Origin: Thermoclostridium stercorarium subsp. stercorarium DSM 8532
GTDB taxonomy: Bacteria > Bacillota > Clostridia > DSM-8532
DNA: 64,000 bases
Assembly (NCBI RefSeq): GCF_000331995.1
Contig: NC_020134.1
Location: 2,826,627 to 2,890,626 of the forward strand
Direction: 5' to 3'
Shown in pieces: positions 1 to 9,515 of the stretch; positions within the stretch are counted from its first letter, which is position 1; each line of letters starts with the position of its first letter. The notes under the pieces were generated by a model. It was not told the origin of the DNA. It worked only from the letters and a program-made list of their open reading frames with translations, and did no database searches. The position numbers were made by a program, and so were the translations under genes.

Positions 1-122
1 CTGTATATTCCTTTCTTAATATGAATTACAACTCTTTCGCCGCTGTCTTTCATATTTTCCAGTGCCTGCAAGGCCTGTCCCAGCGAAAGATAATCTCCGC
101 TTCCGTCCGCTGCGACGATCAT
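1..122 (-). CDS. Pectinesterase, N-terminal fragment (cut by window edge)
   Basis: Reading leftward from an ATG at 122 the frame stays open for 40 codons to the window edge. It starts MIVAADGSGDYLSLGQAL and ends VVIHIKKGIY. This is the first beta-strand region of pectin methylesterase (carbohydrate esterase family 8), where VAxDGSGDYxTIxxA and VxIxIKxGxY are the usual opening motifs. The enzyme de-esterifies pectin in plant cell walls. No signal peptide is present, so it may act inside the cell or on imported oligomers. AGGGGCAGGA just upstream of the ATG is a good ribosome binding site. The catalytic aspartates lie outside the window. Confidence 0.8.
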   Translation of the reverse strand, partial: MIVAADGSGDYLSLGQALQALENMKDSGERVVIHIKKGIY

Positions 123-226
123 GTTTCCTGCCCCTTTCGTTTCTGAATGGTATTAAATCTATATTTGAGTATATTTAATATAAACGCATTTTACAATTAT
201 CTTTTTTACAAAACAAAAAAACGTAA

Positions 227-682
227 CTATTTCCTTATTATATTACCCGATTCGTCCTTTACCAGCCCGAACAGTTTTATCATGAACGGAGGAACGGGAA
301 TGCCCAGGATAATGAGATTTTGGATTATGCTCAAGCCTTCGGTGCCGATAAGGTATATATAAACCGCCATCGTAATGGAGTTTTCTATTTTGATGTCAAA
401 TCCCGTGTTCTCTGTCAAATATTTAATCAAAAATTCAACCAGGATTGTGACAAGTATAAGTATCAGGTACGACAGCTTTTTTAAAGCGCCCCTGATTCCC
501 TTTTTATAATTAAACCCGTTGTTTTTAACCAGCCCGCAGATAATGCCCGTTATATAATCCAGAACCATAAACGCCGCCAGTATTACAAAAACCTCATGCA
601 TCGAATTGGAAACATAGGCGATTACCATAACCAGGGAACCAAGAAAGGTTTTTGTTTCCAACGCCTGCATAAGCCTGTACAT
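227..682 (-). CDS. Phage holin family (toxin secretion/lysis holin) membrane protein
   Basis: This 151-residue protein has several hydrophobic segments (about residues 13-45, 70-90 and 105-130) and the pattern MVLDYITGIICGLVKNN. That, with a charged KKGIRGALKKLSYL loop, is typical of the Bacteroides/Clostridium phage holin 4 family related to TcdE. Such proteins form membrane lesions for lysin or toxin release. Here there is no endolysin, amidase or phage structural gene next to it, so a lysis role is not supported by context. GAGGGG lies 7 bases before the ATG. It lies downstream of the binding-protein gene but separated from it by a terminator. Confidence 0.75.
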   Translation of the reverse strand: MYRLMQALETKTFLGSLVMVIAYVSNSMHEVFVILAAFMVLDYITGIICGLVKNNGFNYKKGIRGALKKLSYLILILVTILVEFLIKYLTENTGFDIKIENSITMAVYIYLIGTEGLSIIQNLIILGIPVPPFMIKLFGLVKDESGNIIRK

Positions 683-847
683 AAAATCCCCTCTTTTCAG
701 TTAAGGTTAATTTATTATATGCACGCCGGGAAAAGTTGACAAACCCCTGCAACAGTGCTCCATGCAGGCAAAATGCAATTGCGCTCGACCGGCTCCGCCC
801 CGTAAAAACCGACATGCGGCGGAGAGTACAGTGCCGCAAGGCCATGA

Positions 848-874
848 CAAAAAAAAGGCCGGGAAAACCCGGCC
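848..874 (-). terminator. Rho-independent terminator after the binding-protein gene
   Basis: A perfect 7-bp stem GGCCGGG/CCCGGCC (857-863 and 868-874) with an AAAA loop on the plus strand is followed, reading the minus strand, by a run of eight Ts. It lies 26 bases past the stop of the sugar-binding lipoprotein gene and ends the importer operon. Confidence 0.9.
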
Positions 875-899
875 GGCAAAGCGAATATTACAACAACGA

Positions 900-2426
900 T
901 TATTTCGGTTTATTCTTAAGCCATTCGTCATACTGCCTCTGCATTTCGGCAATGAGCTCATCCACGCCTGCCGCTTTAAGCTCTTTTGCGAACTGCTCAA
1001 CGGTAGGCTCCACTTCAACCGAACCTGTGAACAGTTGCTTGTAATATGCCTGAACAACGTTTTTGCAGGCTGAAATCTGGGTTTCCACGTTGGTCTTGTC
1101 AAATACGAATCCAAGACTGTTCAGCACCAGGCCTTCTTCGTTGAATTTCAGGAATTTTTCCCACTTCTGCGGATCCTCGTTGCTCATCAGGTAATCTTTG
1201 AACTGATCGCCGAATTTCCATCCATGTCCCGGATTATATCCTGAATTTTCAGGATTTATAAGTTCAATCACATTATCGTTTATCTTCCTGTAATGAACAT
1301 TTTCAATACCATAGTTCAGAAGATTCTTCAGGTATTTGTCGGTATACAGCAGTTCTATGAACAGGAAAGCTTTTTCGGGATTCTTCGACGCTTTGGGTAT
1401 TGCCAGCATTGCTCCCGTAGTTTCACGGTTGGACATAACGGGACGCGTTACATCAACCTGTACCCACTCAATTCCCGTAGTAGCCGACATTTCGGCATCT
1501 TTTCCGGGTTTCAGGGACTGAGATGCCGCAAAATATTTTCCTGACTTCATAAGCTCAACCTGATTCTGCATTGTTGCGGCGTCGGGATGAATATATCCTT
1601 TGTTCATCCAGTCCCTCATAAGATGATAGTGTTCTATGCTTTCAGGGGCAAGGAAGTGGTTAATTATTTTCGTATCCCTGTTATCGGGGTATAGTGCACC
1701 GGGAACATCGTCGTCACTGATGCGGTCCCAGTCAAGAAGCTGGAAAGGCGCATCCATTGTGGCAATACACAGCGGTATAATATCCGGTTCGTTTTCCTTT
1801 ATTATTTTCAGCAGCGGTTCAATTGCTTCTATTGTTTTAATGTTGCTGATATCCATGTTGTATTTTTCCACAAGATCTTTTCTGAGAAGCCATCCCCAGT
1901 TATGCACCTTTTCCTTGTTGGTCGGAAGGGCGTAGTTCTTGCCGTTGATTGCCGAACCGTTAAGGAAATCTTCACCGAGGATTTGTTTTATTGCTGGATA
2001 TTTTTCCAGATACCCGTTCAGTTCGGTAAAATAACCCGACGCGGCATTTACATTGTAATTTGCGGCCCAGTTTGCGGTAAACACAATATCAATTGGTTCT
2101 CCTGCCGCCAGTGCCGTATTTACCTTCTGGTCATATTCGTCGCCCCAGCCGAATACATACAGGTCAATGGCAACATTCAGCTTGTCTTTCAGGTACTTGT
2201 TTGCCTCGGCAAGGACTTTGGGCGTATCGGGTTCCTGTCTGTTGCCTACAAGATACCATGTGAGCGTGACGGTGGGTTCTTCTGTAGGAGTTTTGACGTC
2301 GTTGCCGGTGTCAACGGTTGTTCCGCCCTCCGGTGTTGAAGTCCTTGATGTACATCCTGTAAGAATCAGGGCCAGCGCCAGGAGCATAATAAGCGGGAAG
2401 CTGAAAATTCTTTTTCCCTTTAACAT
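900..2426 (-). CDS. Sugar ABC transporter substrate-binding lipoprotein (DUF3502 type)
   Basis: This 508-residue extracellular solute-binding protein has an N-terminal signal peptide ending in the lipobox LILTGC (Cys about 25), so it should be anchored to the outer face of the membrane. The length and the C-terminal part (NYGIENVHYRKINDN onward) match the large binding proteins of LplA type that carry a DUF3502 domain and bind oligosaccharides. It is the last gene of a permease-permease-binding protein operon read from 4417 leftward. AAGGAGGG lies 6 bases before the ATG. The substrate is not evident from the sequence; a pectinesterase nearby makes pectin-derived sugars possible. No ATPase gene is in the operon. 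Confidence 0.9.
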   Translation of the reverse strand: MLKGKRIFSFPLIMLLALALILTGCTSRTSTPEGGTTVDTGNDVKTPTEEPTVTLTWYLVGNRQEPDTPKVLAEANKYLKDKLNVAIDLYVFGWGDEYDQKVNTALAAGEPIDIVFTANWAANYNVNAASGYFTELNGYLEKYPAIKQILGEDFLNGSAINGKNYALPTNKEKVHNWGWLLRKDLVEKYNMDISNIKTIEAIEPLLKIIKENEPDIIPLCIATMDAPFQLLDWDRISDDDVPGALYPDNRDTKIINHFLAPESIEHYHLMRDWMNKGYIHPDAATMQNQVELMKSGKYFAASQSLKPGKDAEMSATTGIEWVQVDVTRPVMSNRETTGAMLAIPKASKNPEKAFLFIELLYTDKYLKNLLNYGIENVHYRKINDNVIELINPENSGYNPGHGWKFGDQFKDYLMSNEDPQKWEKFLKFNEEGLVLNSLGFVFDKTNVETQISACKNVVQAYYKQLFTGSVEVEPTVEQFAKELKAAGVDELIAEMQRQYDEWLKNKPK

Positions 2427-2472
2427 AAAATCCCTCCTTAAATTTTTTTATTTACAGAACCGTATAACGGTT

Positions 2473-3426
2473 TCAGCCCTTTACGGCGCCAATGGTAAGG
2501 CCCTTAACGAAATATTTCTGGAAAAACGGATAGGCGAATATGATGGGGCCTATGGAAAGCACGGCTATAGCCATTCTTGCGCTTTCACTGGGAAGCTCGG
2601 CAAGTATTTTGGAAGATTCGGAAAACTGGGCACTGCCGCTTACAAGGTACTGTATGCTGTTAAGTGTCTGGTACATGAGATACTGAATGTTATAAAGCCT
2701 GTGTTCGGTTATGAACATCAGCGGGAGCCACCAGTCGTTCCAATACCCCAACGTGCAGAAAAGTCCTATTGTCGCAAGACCCGCCCTGCACAACGGCAAT
2801 ACAATTACAAAGAAAATCCTGAACTCACCGGCGCCGTCTATTTTTGCCGACTCTATGATTGACTCGTGAATGGTGGTCTTGAAAAACGTCCTCATTATCA
2901 TCATGTACCATGCGTTCATTAAATATGGAACTATCATCACCCAAATGGTATTTTTTATGGGGATCAGTTGGGTATACACCATATACCACGGAACAAGCCC
3001 GCCACCGAATATCATTGTGAAATACGCGAAAAAGGAGAAGAAATTTCTGTATTTAAAGCTCTGCCGGGACAGCGGGTAAGCATAAAAACATATAACAGCA
3101 AGGCTCAAAATCGTTCCCAGCACCGTTACAATGACCGAAACACCGTAAGCCCTCCAGATTGTATCACCGGCCGAAATAACATAGTCATAAGCTTTCAGCG
3201 AATACTTCGACGGAAAGAAACTGTATCCGTTAACCAGAAGTTCCTTTTCATCGGTAAAGGAAATCGCAATTATCAGCAAAATCGGAGCTACGCATATTAT
3301 GCTGCAGATTATGAAAAACAAATTAATTAGTACGTTGGCAAACGGCGATATCCTGTTCCCGACACTTTTCCCCCTGAAAAACTTTTTAACGGCCATATCG
3401 GAATTGCGCACCATCTCACTACTCAT
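2473..3426 (-). CDS. Carbohydrate ABC transporter permease, LplC/YtcP type
   Basis: This 317-residue protein has about six membrane segments and the inner-membrane component signature EAAxxDGAGxxRxxxxIxLP (here ESAKIDGAGEFRIFFVIVLP around residues 205-224), which contacts the nucleotide-binding subunit. It ends in the KGLTIGAVKG tail typical of LplC/YtcP permeases. It pairs with the permease immediately upstream (stop at 3440, start here at 3426) to form the membrane channel of a CUT1 sugar importer, and sits 46 bases before the lipoprotein gene. Confidence 0.93.
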   Translation of the reverse strand: MSSEMVRNSDMAVKKFFRGKSVGNRISPFANVLINLFFIICSIICVAPILLIIAISFTDEKELLVNGYSFFPSKYSLKAYDYVISAGDTIWRAYGVSVIVTVLGTILSLAVICFYAYPLSRQSFKYRNFFSFFAYFTMIFGGGLVPWYMVYTQLIPIKNTIWVMIVPYLMNAWYMMIMRTFFKTTIHESIIESAKIDGAGEFRIFFVIVLPLCRAGLATIGLFCTLGYWNDWWLPLMFITEHRLYNIQYLMYQTLNSIQYLVSGSAQFSESSKILAELPSESARMAIAVLSIGPIIFAYPFFQKYFVKGLTIGAVKG

Positions 3427-3439
3427 TATCAGCGCCCCC

Positions 3440-4417
3440 TTAAAACAGTGCCTTATCCCGGTCGATTTTTCTTACGATGAAATTCGCGGTAAATACCGTA
3501 ATACAGCCAACAATGGCCTGATACGTGCCCGCAGCCGCAGCCATTGAAATATTGTTTGTGTTTCTCAACGCCCTGTACACATAGGTATCTATAACGTCGG
3601 TGACAGGATAAAGCTGTCCGCTGTTTCTCGGGACATGGTAAAACAGGCCGAAGTCGGCGTTAAAAATTCTGCCCACCGCAAGCAACGTCAGAATTATCAT
3701 CAGTGAGCGCAACAGCGGTATTGTTATGTATCTTATCTGCTGAAATTTCGTCGCCCCGTCAATTTCGGCGGCTTCATAGTACTCATTGTCTATACCTGAT
3801 ATAGCCGCCAGGTATACCACAGTATTATAACCTGTATATTTCCATAACTGGAAGAAAATAATTATAAACGGCCAGTATTTGGGCTCAAAATACCATTTGA
3901 TCGGGCTGATGCCGAAAGCCGCCAGCAGGGTTCTGTTCAGAAAACCGTTTTCAATGCTTAAAAACGAATAAGCGAGGTAACTTACTATAATCCAGGACAG
4001 GAAATAGGGCAGAAACATAACGCTCTGATAGACCTTCGACAATTTTTTGTTTGTAATTTCGTTCATCATGATCGCAAAAGCAACCGGAATAATTAAACCG
4101 AGTATGATGAATGCGAGATTATACAGTATTGTGTTCCGGGTAATCTGGTAAGCGTACGGCGTTTTAAAGAAAAATTCAAAATTTTTAAACCCTATCCATT
4201 CGCTCTGGATTATGCTGCTTATAAAATCCCCGTGGAAGCGGTATCTTTTGAAGGCAATAACAATTCCCAACATAGGGATGTAATTGTTTATAATAAGTAC
4301 AACCACGCCCGGAAGCAGCATCAAAAACAATTGCCAGTTGTTTTTGAGTTCGTATAAGAACCCCCTGTGAGAGGTTGGTTTTATAACGGTAGTGTTATCC
4401 CTTCCCGAATGCATCAT
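3440..4417 (-). CDS. Carbohydrate ABC transporter permease, LplB type
   Basis: First gene of the importer operon, 325 residues with the chosen start. The open frame runs further upstream, but AAGGGG sits five bases before the ATG at 4417 and the protein then begins MMHSGRDN, followed by the usual LplB opening (KNNWQLFLMLLPG). Six membrane segments and the EAAEIDGATKFQQIRYITIP loop identify a CUT1-class permease. The C-terminus (ANFIVRKIDRDKALF) is typical of the family. It forms a heterodimer with the downstream permease. Confidence 0.92.
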   Translation of the reverse strand: MMHSGRDNTTVIKPTSHRGFLYELKNNWQLFLMLLPGVVVLIINNYIPMLGIVIAFKRYRFHGDFISSIIQSEWIGFKNFEFFFKTPYAYQITRNTILYNLAFIILGLIIPVAFAIMMNEITNKKLSKVYQSVMFLPYFLSWIIVSYLAYSFLSIENGFLNRTLLAAFGISPIKWYFEPKYWPFIIIFFQLWKYTGYNTVVYLAAISGIDNEYYEAAEIDGATKFQQIRYITIPLLRSLMIILTLLAVGRIFNADFGLFYHVPRNSGQLYPVTDVIDTYVYRALRNTNNISMAAAAGTYQAIVGCITVFTANFIVRKIDRDKALF

Positions 4418-4630
4418 CTTAACCCCTTCACATTTTTTAAATTTCTCTTTCATAAGTCTTTCGCGGAAAACCAAAGAGCACCGGCACAAGGCCGATAAAC
4501 ACCACACCAATCGTCACACTTGGATCGTATCAGAGGCGGGATAATTTATGAATGGAACATATTGAATTATCGTTCAAAATATTGATGAGTTGATGTGCAA
4601 AAAATTACAACAAAAAAATCCACCGAAAAG
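4418..4630 (-). promoter_or_regulatory. Upstream region of the sugar importer operon
   Basis: 213 bases between the YesN-like regulator and the LplB-type permease with no gene of their own. On the minus strand TTCATA and TACGAT separated by 17 bases (about 4526-4554) form a weak sigma-A-like promoter. No convincing terminator for the regulator gene is visible. The neighbouring YesN-like activator is the likely regulator of this promoter by position only. Confidence 0.35.
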
Positions 4631-6253
4631 TCATTCACCCATTGAGGCATCCCTGTATTCGGTCGGGGACAAACCTTCATATTTCTTAAACAGACGTGAA
4701 AAATAATGGGCGTCGGGAATTCCAACAATCTCCGCAACTTCATAGGTCTTGTATTTAGGATCCATAAGTAATTCCTTTGCCTTCTCTATACGCAGCCCGT
4801 TCAGATAATCCACGAAATTCTTCCCCAGCTCTTTCTTAAACATCCTGCTGAGATATGAAGGGCTTACATAAACATGCTCTGCGACGTCGTTAAGAGTCAA
4901 CTGTTCACTGTAATGCTGATGAATATACTCAAGCGCATTCCGCAGAATAAGCTTAATGCTCTTGTTGTTATAATTGTTTATTTTGGCCGTAATACTCAGC
5001 GAAACCTCTTTCAGAAGATCATTAAGCTCGTTTATGTTTTCCGACTTGCTGATCATGTTGTGAAGACTTATGATATTTATGCTTTCCACCTTGCTTTCAT
5101 TGGAAGCCATTGCCACCGAAAGACGTATGTTGTTTATATACGTAATAATCCCCCAGTAGAAGTTTTTCAAATACTCCATGTTCAAATGATCCAGGCTGTT
5201 TATGTACTTTTTTATATCCTCAATTCTTTTCATCACAATGGCCTCGTTTCCTGTCTTTATACCGTCAAGCAGCAGTTTTTGATACTCTTCAAGCACCGAG
5301 TAATCCTCGAATTTTAAAAACCCGCTCATATCATTATAAAAAATTACGGTGCCGTTTCCTATGTAGAATTTTCTCTCCAGCGCCTCAATGCATTCACGGA
5401 ATTTCTCGGGAAGCTGCATAATGCCACGCCCTTCAGAACTCACCGCAACGGTTACGGTAAAACCGAAACAGTTGATAAGAAGTTCCTGGAGATAATTACA
5501 TTTGTCGCTTATTAAATTATGCAGCTTTTCCTTTTCATTTCCTCCCTGCAGGATGAATGCAACACCCCTGTCTTTCAGCGGAACGTCAATCACGCTGAAA
5601 CTGTCTGAAAACACATCCATAAACGTATTGACTATCCCAAACAGATACAGATTTTTTTCATACTGGCTTAATTTTTTGTTCTCATCGGTATCAATTTCCA
5701 CCACGAGAAGGAAAAAACTTTCTATTTTTACTCCAAGAAGCTCGGCCCTCGGCAGTATTTCCTCAGTATTGGGATATATTTCATACATCAGATCATACAG
5801 AAACTTCTCCCTGAGTATCGGAATATTCTGCTCAAAAAGTTTCTTCAGCTTGTTGAATTCCTCAGCCCTGTTCTTAAGCTTCTTAAGTTCTTCCACCGCC
5901 CTGTGTATAATTGTTGTAAGTTCCTCAATCTTCGAAGGTTTAAGGACAAAATCAAAAACTCCCAGCTTCAACGCTTCCTGCACATAGTCAAAATCCCGGT
6001 ACCCTGTCAGAACTATTATTTTGCAGTCCGGAATCAGAGCCTTTACTTCGCTTATCATTTTCAGGCCGTCGGTCCCGGGCATGCGTATGTCTGTTATCAG
6101 TATATCCGGCCTGTATTTTTCAATAAGGATCTTTCCCTCTTCACCGTCCGAGGCTTCGGCGCATACCTCGCAGTCAAACTTTTCCCAGTTCAGTATATTT
6201 TTAATGCCTTTCCTGATTATCGGCTCATCATCAATAATCATTACCTTGAACAT
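4631..6253 (-). CDS. YesN-type response regulator with AraC DNA-binding domain
   Basis: Receiver domain at residues about 1-120 (MFKVMIIDDEP acidic pair, phosphoacceptor in DILITDIRMPG, Lys in FVLKPSK), a central region, then two AraC-type helix-turn-helices in the last 100 residues (LTLNDVAEHVYVSPSYLSRMFKKE and YEVAEIVGIPDAHYFSRLFKKYEG). This is the YesN family, which activates carbohydrate transport genes. The start at 6253 is preceded by GGAGGGG at 5 bases; the frame is open a little further but lacks a site. It overlaps the end of the sensor kinase gene by 23 bases, so the pair is translationally coupled. It probably controls the adjacent importer operon. Confidence 0.92.
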   Translation of the reverse strand: MFKVMIIDDEPIIRKGIKNILNWEKFDCEVCAEASDGEEGKILIEKYRPDILITDIRMPGTDGLKMISEVKALIPDCKIIVLTGYRDFDYVQEALKLGVFDFVLKPSKIEELTTIIHRAVEELKKLKNRAEEFNKLKKLFEQNIPILREKFLYDLMYEIYPNTEEILPRAELLGVKIESFFLLVVEIDTDENKKLSQYEKNLYLFGIVNTFMDVFSDSFSVIDVPLKDRGVAFILQGGNEKEKLHNLISDKCNYLQELLINCFGFTVTVAVSSEGRGIMQLPEKFRECIEALERKFYIGNGTVIFYNDMSGFLKFEDYSVLEEYQKLLLDGIKTGNEAIVMKRIEDIKKYINSLDHLNMEYLKNFYWGIITYINNIRLSVAMASNESKVESINIISLHNMISKSENINELNDLLKEVSLSITAKINNYNNKSIKLILRNALEYIHQHYSEQLTLNDVAEHVYVSPSYLSRMFKKELGKNFVDYLNGLRIEKAKELLMDPKYKTYEVAEIVGIPDAHYFSRLFKKYEGLSPTEYRDASMGE

Positions 6254-8114
6254 AATACCCCTCCGCCGATTCCACATTGGCCGGAATATTTACTATTACC
6301 CTTGTATATTTTCCCTTCTCGCTCTCTATTTTAAGGCCGTAATTGTCACCGTAAAACAGCTTTATTCTGCGGTTGACATTTTCTATTCCTATGCTTTGCC
6401 TTTTTTCGGTACTCAGGTTCTTGAAATAGGTGTCATTGTCCATAGAAAGCCTTCTGTTCAAAGCGTCCAGCTCGGCACTGTCAATGCCGGGCCCGGTATC
6501 CATGACTATAATCACCAGTCTTTCCCCTTCCAGATATGCTTTCAGCAAAATCTCGCCCTTTCCGCGCAGTTTGTCAATGCCGTGGTACACGGCGTTCTCC
6601 ACAAGGGGCTGTATCAAAAGCCTTGGGATTTTTATCTTTCCCGCCCCGTTAAGGATTTCCTTCCTAAATTCGATTTTGTCCTCAAACCTTCTTTTGATAA
6701 TGGATATGTATTTATCCGAATACATAAACTCCTCTTCGACGGTAATAAGCCTGTCTCCCCTTCCGATACTGGCCTCCAGCAAATCGGACAGGTCGGTAAC
6801 CGCTTCACTTATCTCGGGTACATTGTTCAGCATTGCCATCCAGTTTATGGATTCCAGTGTGTTAAACAGGAAATGCGGATTTATCTGGGCCTGAAGCGCC
6901 TTCAGCTCGGCTTCCTTTCTCGTAATCTGCTCTCTGTACACCCAGTTCACCAGATGATTTATTTCCCGCGACATCTCATTGAAGGTTTTATTTAAAAATC
7001 CTATTTCGTCTTCCCTCTCGTCGTCTATATATACAATACGGTTGTCCTTCTGAACCATTTTCATACCCTTTACGAGCCGGTTAATCGGATTTATAAAACT
7101 CATTGCAATCGCCAGGTTGAACGCCGACAAAATAATGGCGGTTACAATACACAAAAGCAGCAGGTTCCTTCTCAGCGCATAGGCATCCCGGTACAGCACG
7201 TTCAGCGGAACATATGTTATCACTTTCCACCCCGTTCCGCTTACGGTTATGTACGATACCAGAGCGTTGATATTCCTGTCAATTTTCGAATCCCTTTCAT
7301 TTTCCAGCCTTCCGAAAGAAGTTCCGTCGATAAAATAGCCGGAATCACTGTTTCTCGCGGCTATCAAATCATAACCGTCAGAAAGAATGACAATATTCTG
7401 CATGCTCCGTGTAAGCCCGTCGAAAACGGTTTTTATAAAATCCTTGTCCACCAGTATGGCCTGCAGCCCTATTTCCTCAAACGTGTCCTGGTGGTATATC
7501 GTCCTCACGAGGTATATATAATTTACAACGCCATTACTGCTGTCGGTATACCATGTAACTTTTCCCTGGGCTTTTCTGGCTTTTTCCAGTACCTTTTCAT
7601 AAGGAAGGATGTTTTTTATACTGCTGGTTGAAGAATTGTCATCGGCGTAATAGAATTTTCCGTTGTTTCCAACCACCGCTATCGCCTGAACCTCAGGCCG
7701 CGACAGTATTATTTTCTTCATTGTATTGCTTATTTCGTTGTCAATCTCGTAATCCAGAATGGGATCTTCTATATATTTTGAAATCAGGGCGTTGTAGATT
7801 GTTTTGTCATACAAAAGGTCCTGGGAAATTACACTCAGGTTTGTGAGGAAATCCTCAAAACGCAGTTCAATCATCTGCAGCAAATCCCTTGCATAATTCA
7901 TTGACATTCGGTTAATTGTCTCGGCAAAATTTCTGTAGCTTAAAAAGCCCATAAAAATCATAGGGATTATAATTTGAATGTAAAAGGCCAGCAGAAGTTT
8001 TTTCTTTATGGACAAATTCTTATAGAACCTGACTATTCTGTTTTTCAACTGTTTCACCGTACCCCACAAAATGTTATTGGTATGCCTTGCCGCGTTGAAA
8101 CACATGTCCTTCAT
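6231..8114 (-). CDS. YesM-type membrane sensor histidine kinase
   Basis: About 627 residues: a membrane segment (KKKLLLAFYIQIIIPMIFMG), an extracellular sensor of about 250 residues, a second membrane segment, a HAMP linker (FINPINRLVKGM), the phosphoacceptor box QINPHFLFNTLESINW and an ATPase domain with LIQPLVENAVYHG and DTGPGID. This is the His_kinase/YesM family, partner of the YesN regulator downstream, with which it overlaps. Start choice is uncertain: a GTG at 8141 has almost no spacing to its AGG and lies in the loop of a hairpin, while the ATG at 8114 has CAGG at 5 bases. The upstream binding-protein gene ends 55 bases before. Confidence 0.88.
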   Translation of the reverse strand: MKDMCFNAARHTNNILWGTVKQLKNRIVRFYKNLSIKKKLLLAFYIQIIIPMIFMGFLSYRNFAETINRMSMNYARDLLQMIELRFEDFLTNLSVISQDLLYDKTIYNALISKYIEDPILDYEIDNEISNTMKKIILSRPEVQAIAVVGNNGKFYYADDNSSTSSIKNILPYEKVLEKARKAQGKVTWYTDSSNGVVNYIYLVRTIYHQDTFEEIGLQAILVDKDFIKTVFDGLTRSMQNIVILSDGYDLIAARNSDSGYFIDGTSFGRLENERDSKIDRNINALVSYITVSGTGWKVITYVPLNVLYRDAYALRRNLLLLCIVTAIILSAFNLAIAMSFINPINRLVKGMKMVQKDNRIVYIDDEREDEIGFLNKTFNEMSREINHLVNWVYREQITRKEAELKALQAQINPHFLFNTLESINWMAMLNNVPEISEAVTDLSDLLEASIGRGDRLITVEEEFMYSDKYISIIKRRFEDKIEFRKEILNGAGKIKIPRLLIQPLVENAVYHGIDKLRGKGEILLKAYLEGERLVIIVMDTGPGIDSAELDALNRRLSMDNDTYFKNLSTEKRQSIGIENVNRRIKLFYGDNYGLKIESEKGKYTRVIVNIPANVESAEGYYVQGNDY

Positions 8115-8153
8115 GCGGCCTGAATTTGCCGTATTTTTCACGCCTCAGGCCGC
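8115..8153 (-). promoter_or_regulatory. Intercistronic hairpin between binding-protein and kinase genes
   Basis: A perfect 9-bp inverted repeat GCGGCCTGA/TCAGGCCGC (8115-8123 and 8145-8153) surrounds the possible GTG start at 8141 and ends directly before the ATG at 8114. It lacks a T-run, so it is not a terminator. Such hairpins can stabilise the upstream message or limit translation of the kinase; that role is inference. Confidence 0.5.
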
Positions 8154-8169
8154 AGTCGCAAATAATGTC

Positions 8170-9468
8170 CTAATTGGACAACAAGCCCGCCTTCACCGCC
8201 TTGTCATACAGTTCGTCAATTTCCATTTTCCCTTCAAGAACATACGGAATTCCCGGAACAATAACCTCTTCCCAGACCGTTCTGTCGATAAAGTGGTCAG
8301 GAGGACCTATAAACTGCCTGCTGTTGTTAACGAGTATCTGGGCTTTTCCTGTGAGAGCGTTGTAATCAATACTGTAATCCCTTATATCAACACAGCTTAT
8401 CATGCCCGTCTGCCTTGCAAATTCAGCAGCGGTTTCCTTTGACGTTAAAAACCTTAGCAGACTGACGGCGGCATCCCTTTTCGTGTCGTCATTATAAGTT
8501 TCGGAGCTTATATAAAAACATCCGTTGCCAAGGCCGTAAATCAGCGTCTTGGGGGGCGCATTCCCGTTGCTGAAATACGGAAAATATACAATATCAACGG
8601 TCTCGTCGTCTGGCGGTATGTTTCCGATAAACCATGACCCCTGCACAATCATTGCGGCTTTTTTCTCCAGAAACATTGTGTTTCTTTCATGGTTTGTCAT
8701 TGTAAATGCATCATCAGGGAACGCGCCAATCCTGTAAAGCTCCTGCATATACGACATTGCCTTCTTATAATAATTTCCAAATTCAGGATGAAGGGGGTTT
8801 TCGGCAATTTCCTTTCCCGCAAGAAGGGCAACCATGTTCTGATACAGATATGTACCTTCGGCAAGGGAGTTATAGGCAATAGGAACTATATCATTCTCAC
8901 GGAATATTTTCACCGCGTCCTTTAGCTCCTCGAAAGTAGCGGGAATTGGCACGTTATACTTCTCAAAAAGATCTCTGTTAATAAACAGGGCTTCAAAAAT
9001 GATTTCAAAAGGCAGGCCATACAGTTTTCCGTCATAAGTGGTGTATTTCAGCATACTGCTTTTAAATAACCTTAACCATTCGGGATTTTCCTCCATAAGA
9101 CCAGTCAAATCTGCTACCTTTCCCGCCTGAATAAGGGCTCTTATGTCCGAGCCCGGCCATATTCCGAATACATCGGGATTATTTCCCGAAGCAAAGTCGG
9201 TTTTTATTTTTGGAAGAAAATCTTCACCGAAAAGAGATTCATTTATTATTTCTATATTGGGGTTTTCATTGGTGAAACGGACGAATATTTCCTGCAGCGT
9301 TTCGGCTTTTGAATCGACCCCACCCCAACTGCTGATAAAGCGTAGCCTGACTTTTTCCTGCTCCTCCGACATTACGGGAGAGGCATTATATCTCAGGTTC
9401 GTACAGGAAGTAACCGACAGGGATAAAACGGCCGCCGCTGCTGCCACCAGCCATTTATTTTTTTTCAT
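8170..9468 (-). CDS. Extracellular solute-binding lipoprotein in a two-component operon
   Basis: 432 residues with a lipoprotein signal peptide ending in SVTSC (Cys about 22) and the overall pattern of family 1 sugar-binding proteins (SGNNPDVFGIWPGSDIRALIQ, KLYGLPFEIIFEALFINRDLFEKYNVP, KKAAMIVQGSW). It heads an operon with the YesM-like kinase and YesN-like regulator and has no permease beside it. It may therefore be a sugar sensor presenting ligand to the kinase, or it may feed the LplB/LplC-type permeases downstream. Its promoter (9516-9543) is strong. Confidence 0.88.
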   Translation of the reverse strand: MKKNKWLVAAAAAVLSLSVTSCTNLRYNASPVMSEEQEKVRLRFISSWGGVDSKAETLQEIFVRFTNENPNIEIINESLFGEDFLPKIKTDFASGNNPDVFGIWPGSDIRALIQAGKVADLTGLMEENPEWLRLFKSSMLKYTTYDGKLYGLPFEIIFEALFINRDLFEKYNVPIPATFEELKDAVKIFRENDIVPIAYNSLAEGTYLYQNMVALLAGKEIAENPLHPEFGNYYKKAMSYMQELYRIGAFPDDAFTMTNHERNTMFLEKKAAMIVQGSWFIGNIPPDDETVDIVYFPYFSNGNAPPKTLIYGLGNGCFYISSETYNDDTKRDAAVSLLRFLTSKETAAEFARQTGMISCVDIRDYSIDYNALTGKAQILVNNSRQFIGPPDHFIDRTVWEEVIVPGIPYVLEGKMEIDELYDKAVKAGLLSN

Positions 9469-9515
9469 GATTTGCTCACGATCCCTGATTTTCCATTATT
9501 TATCTCAGTATTTTT

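Noticed and set aside
147-362. 71-codon plus-strand open frame
   Set aside because: Mostly antisense to the holin gene and AT-rich spacer; no start signals.
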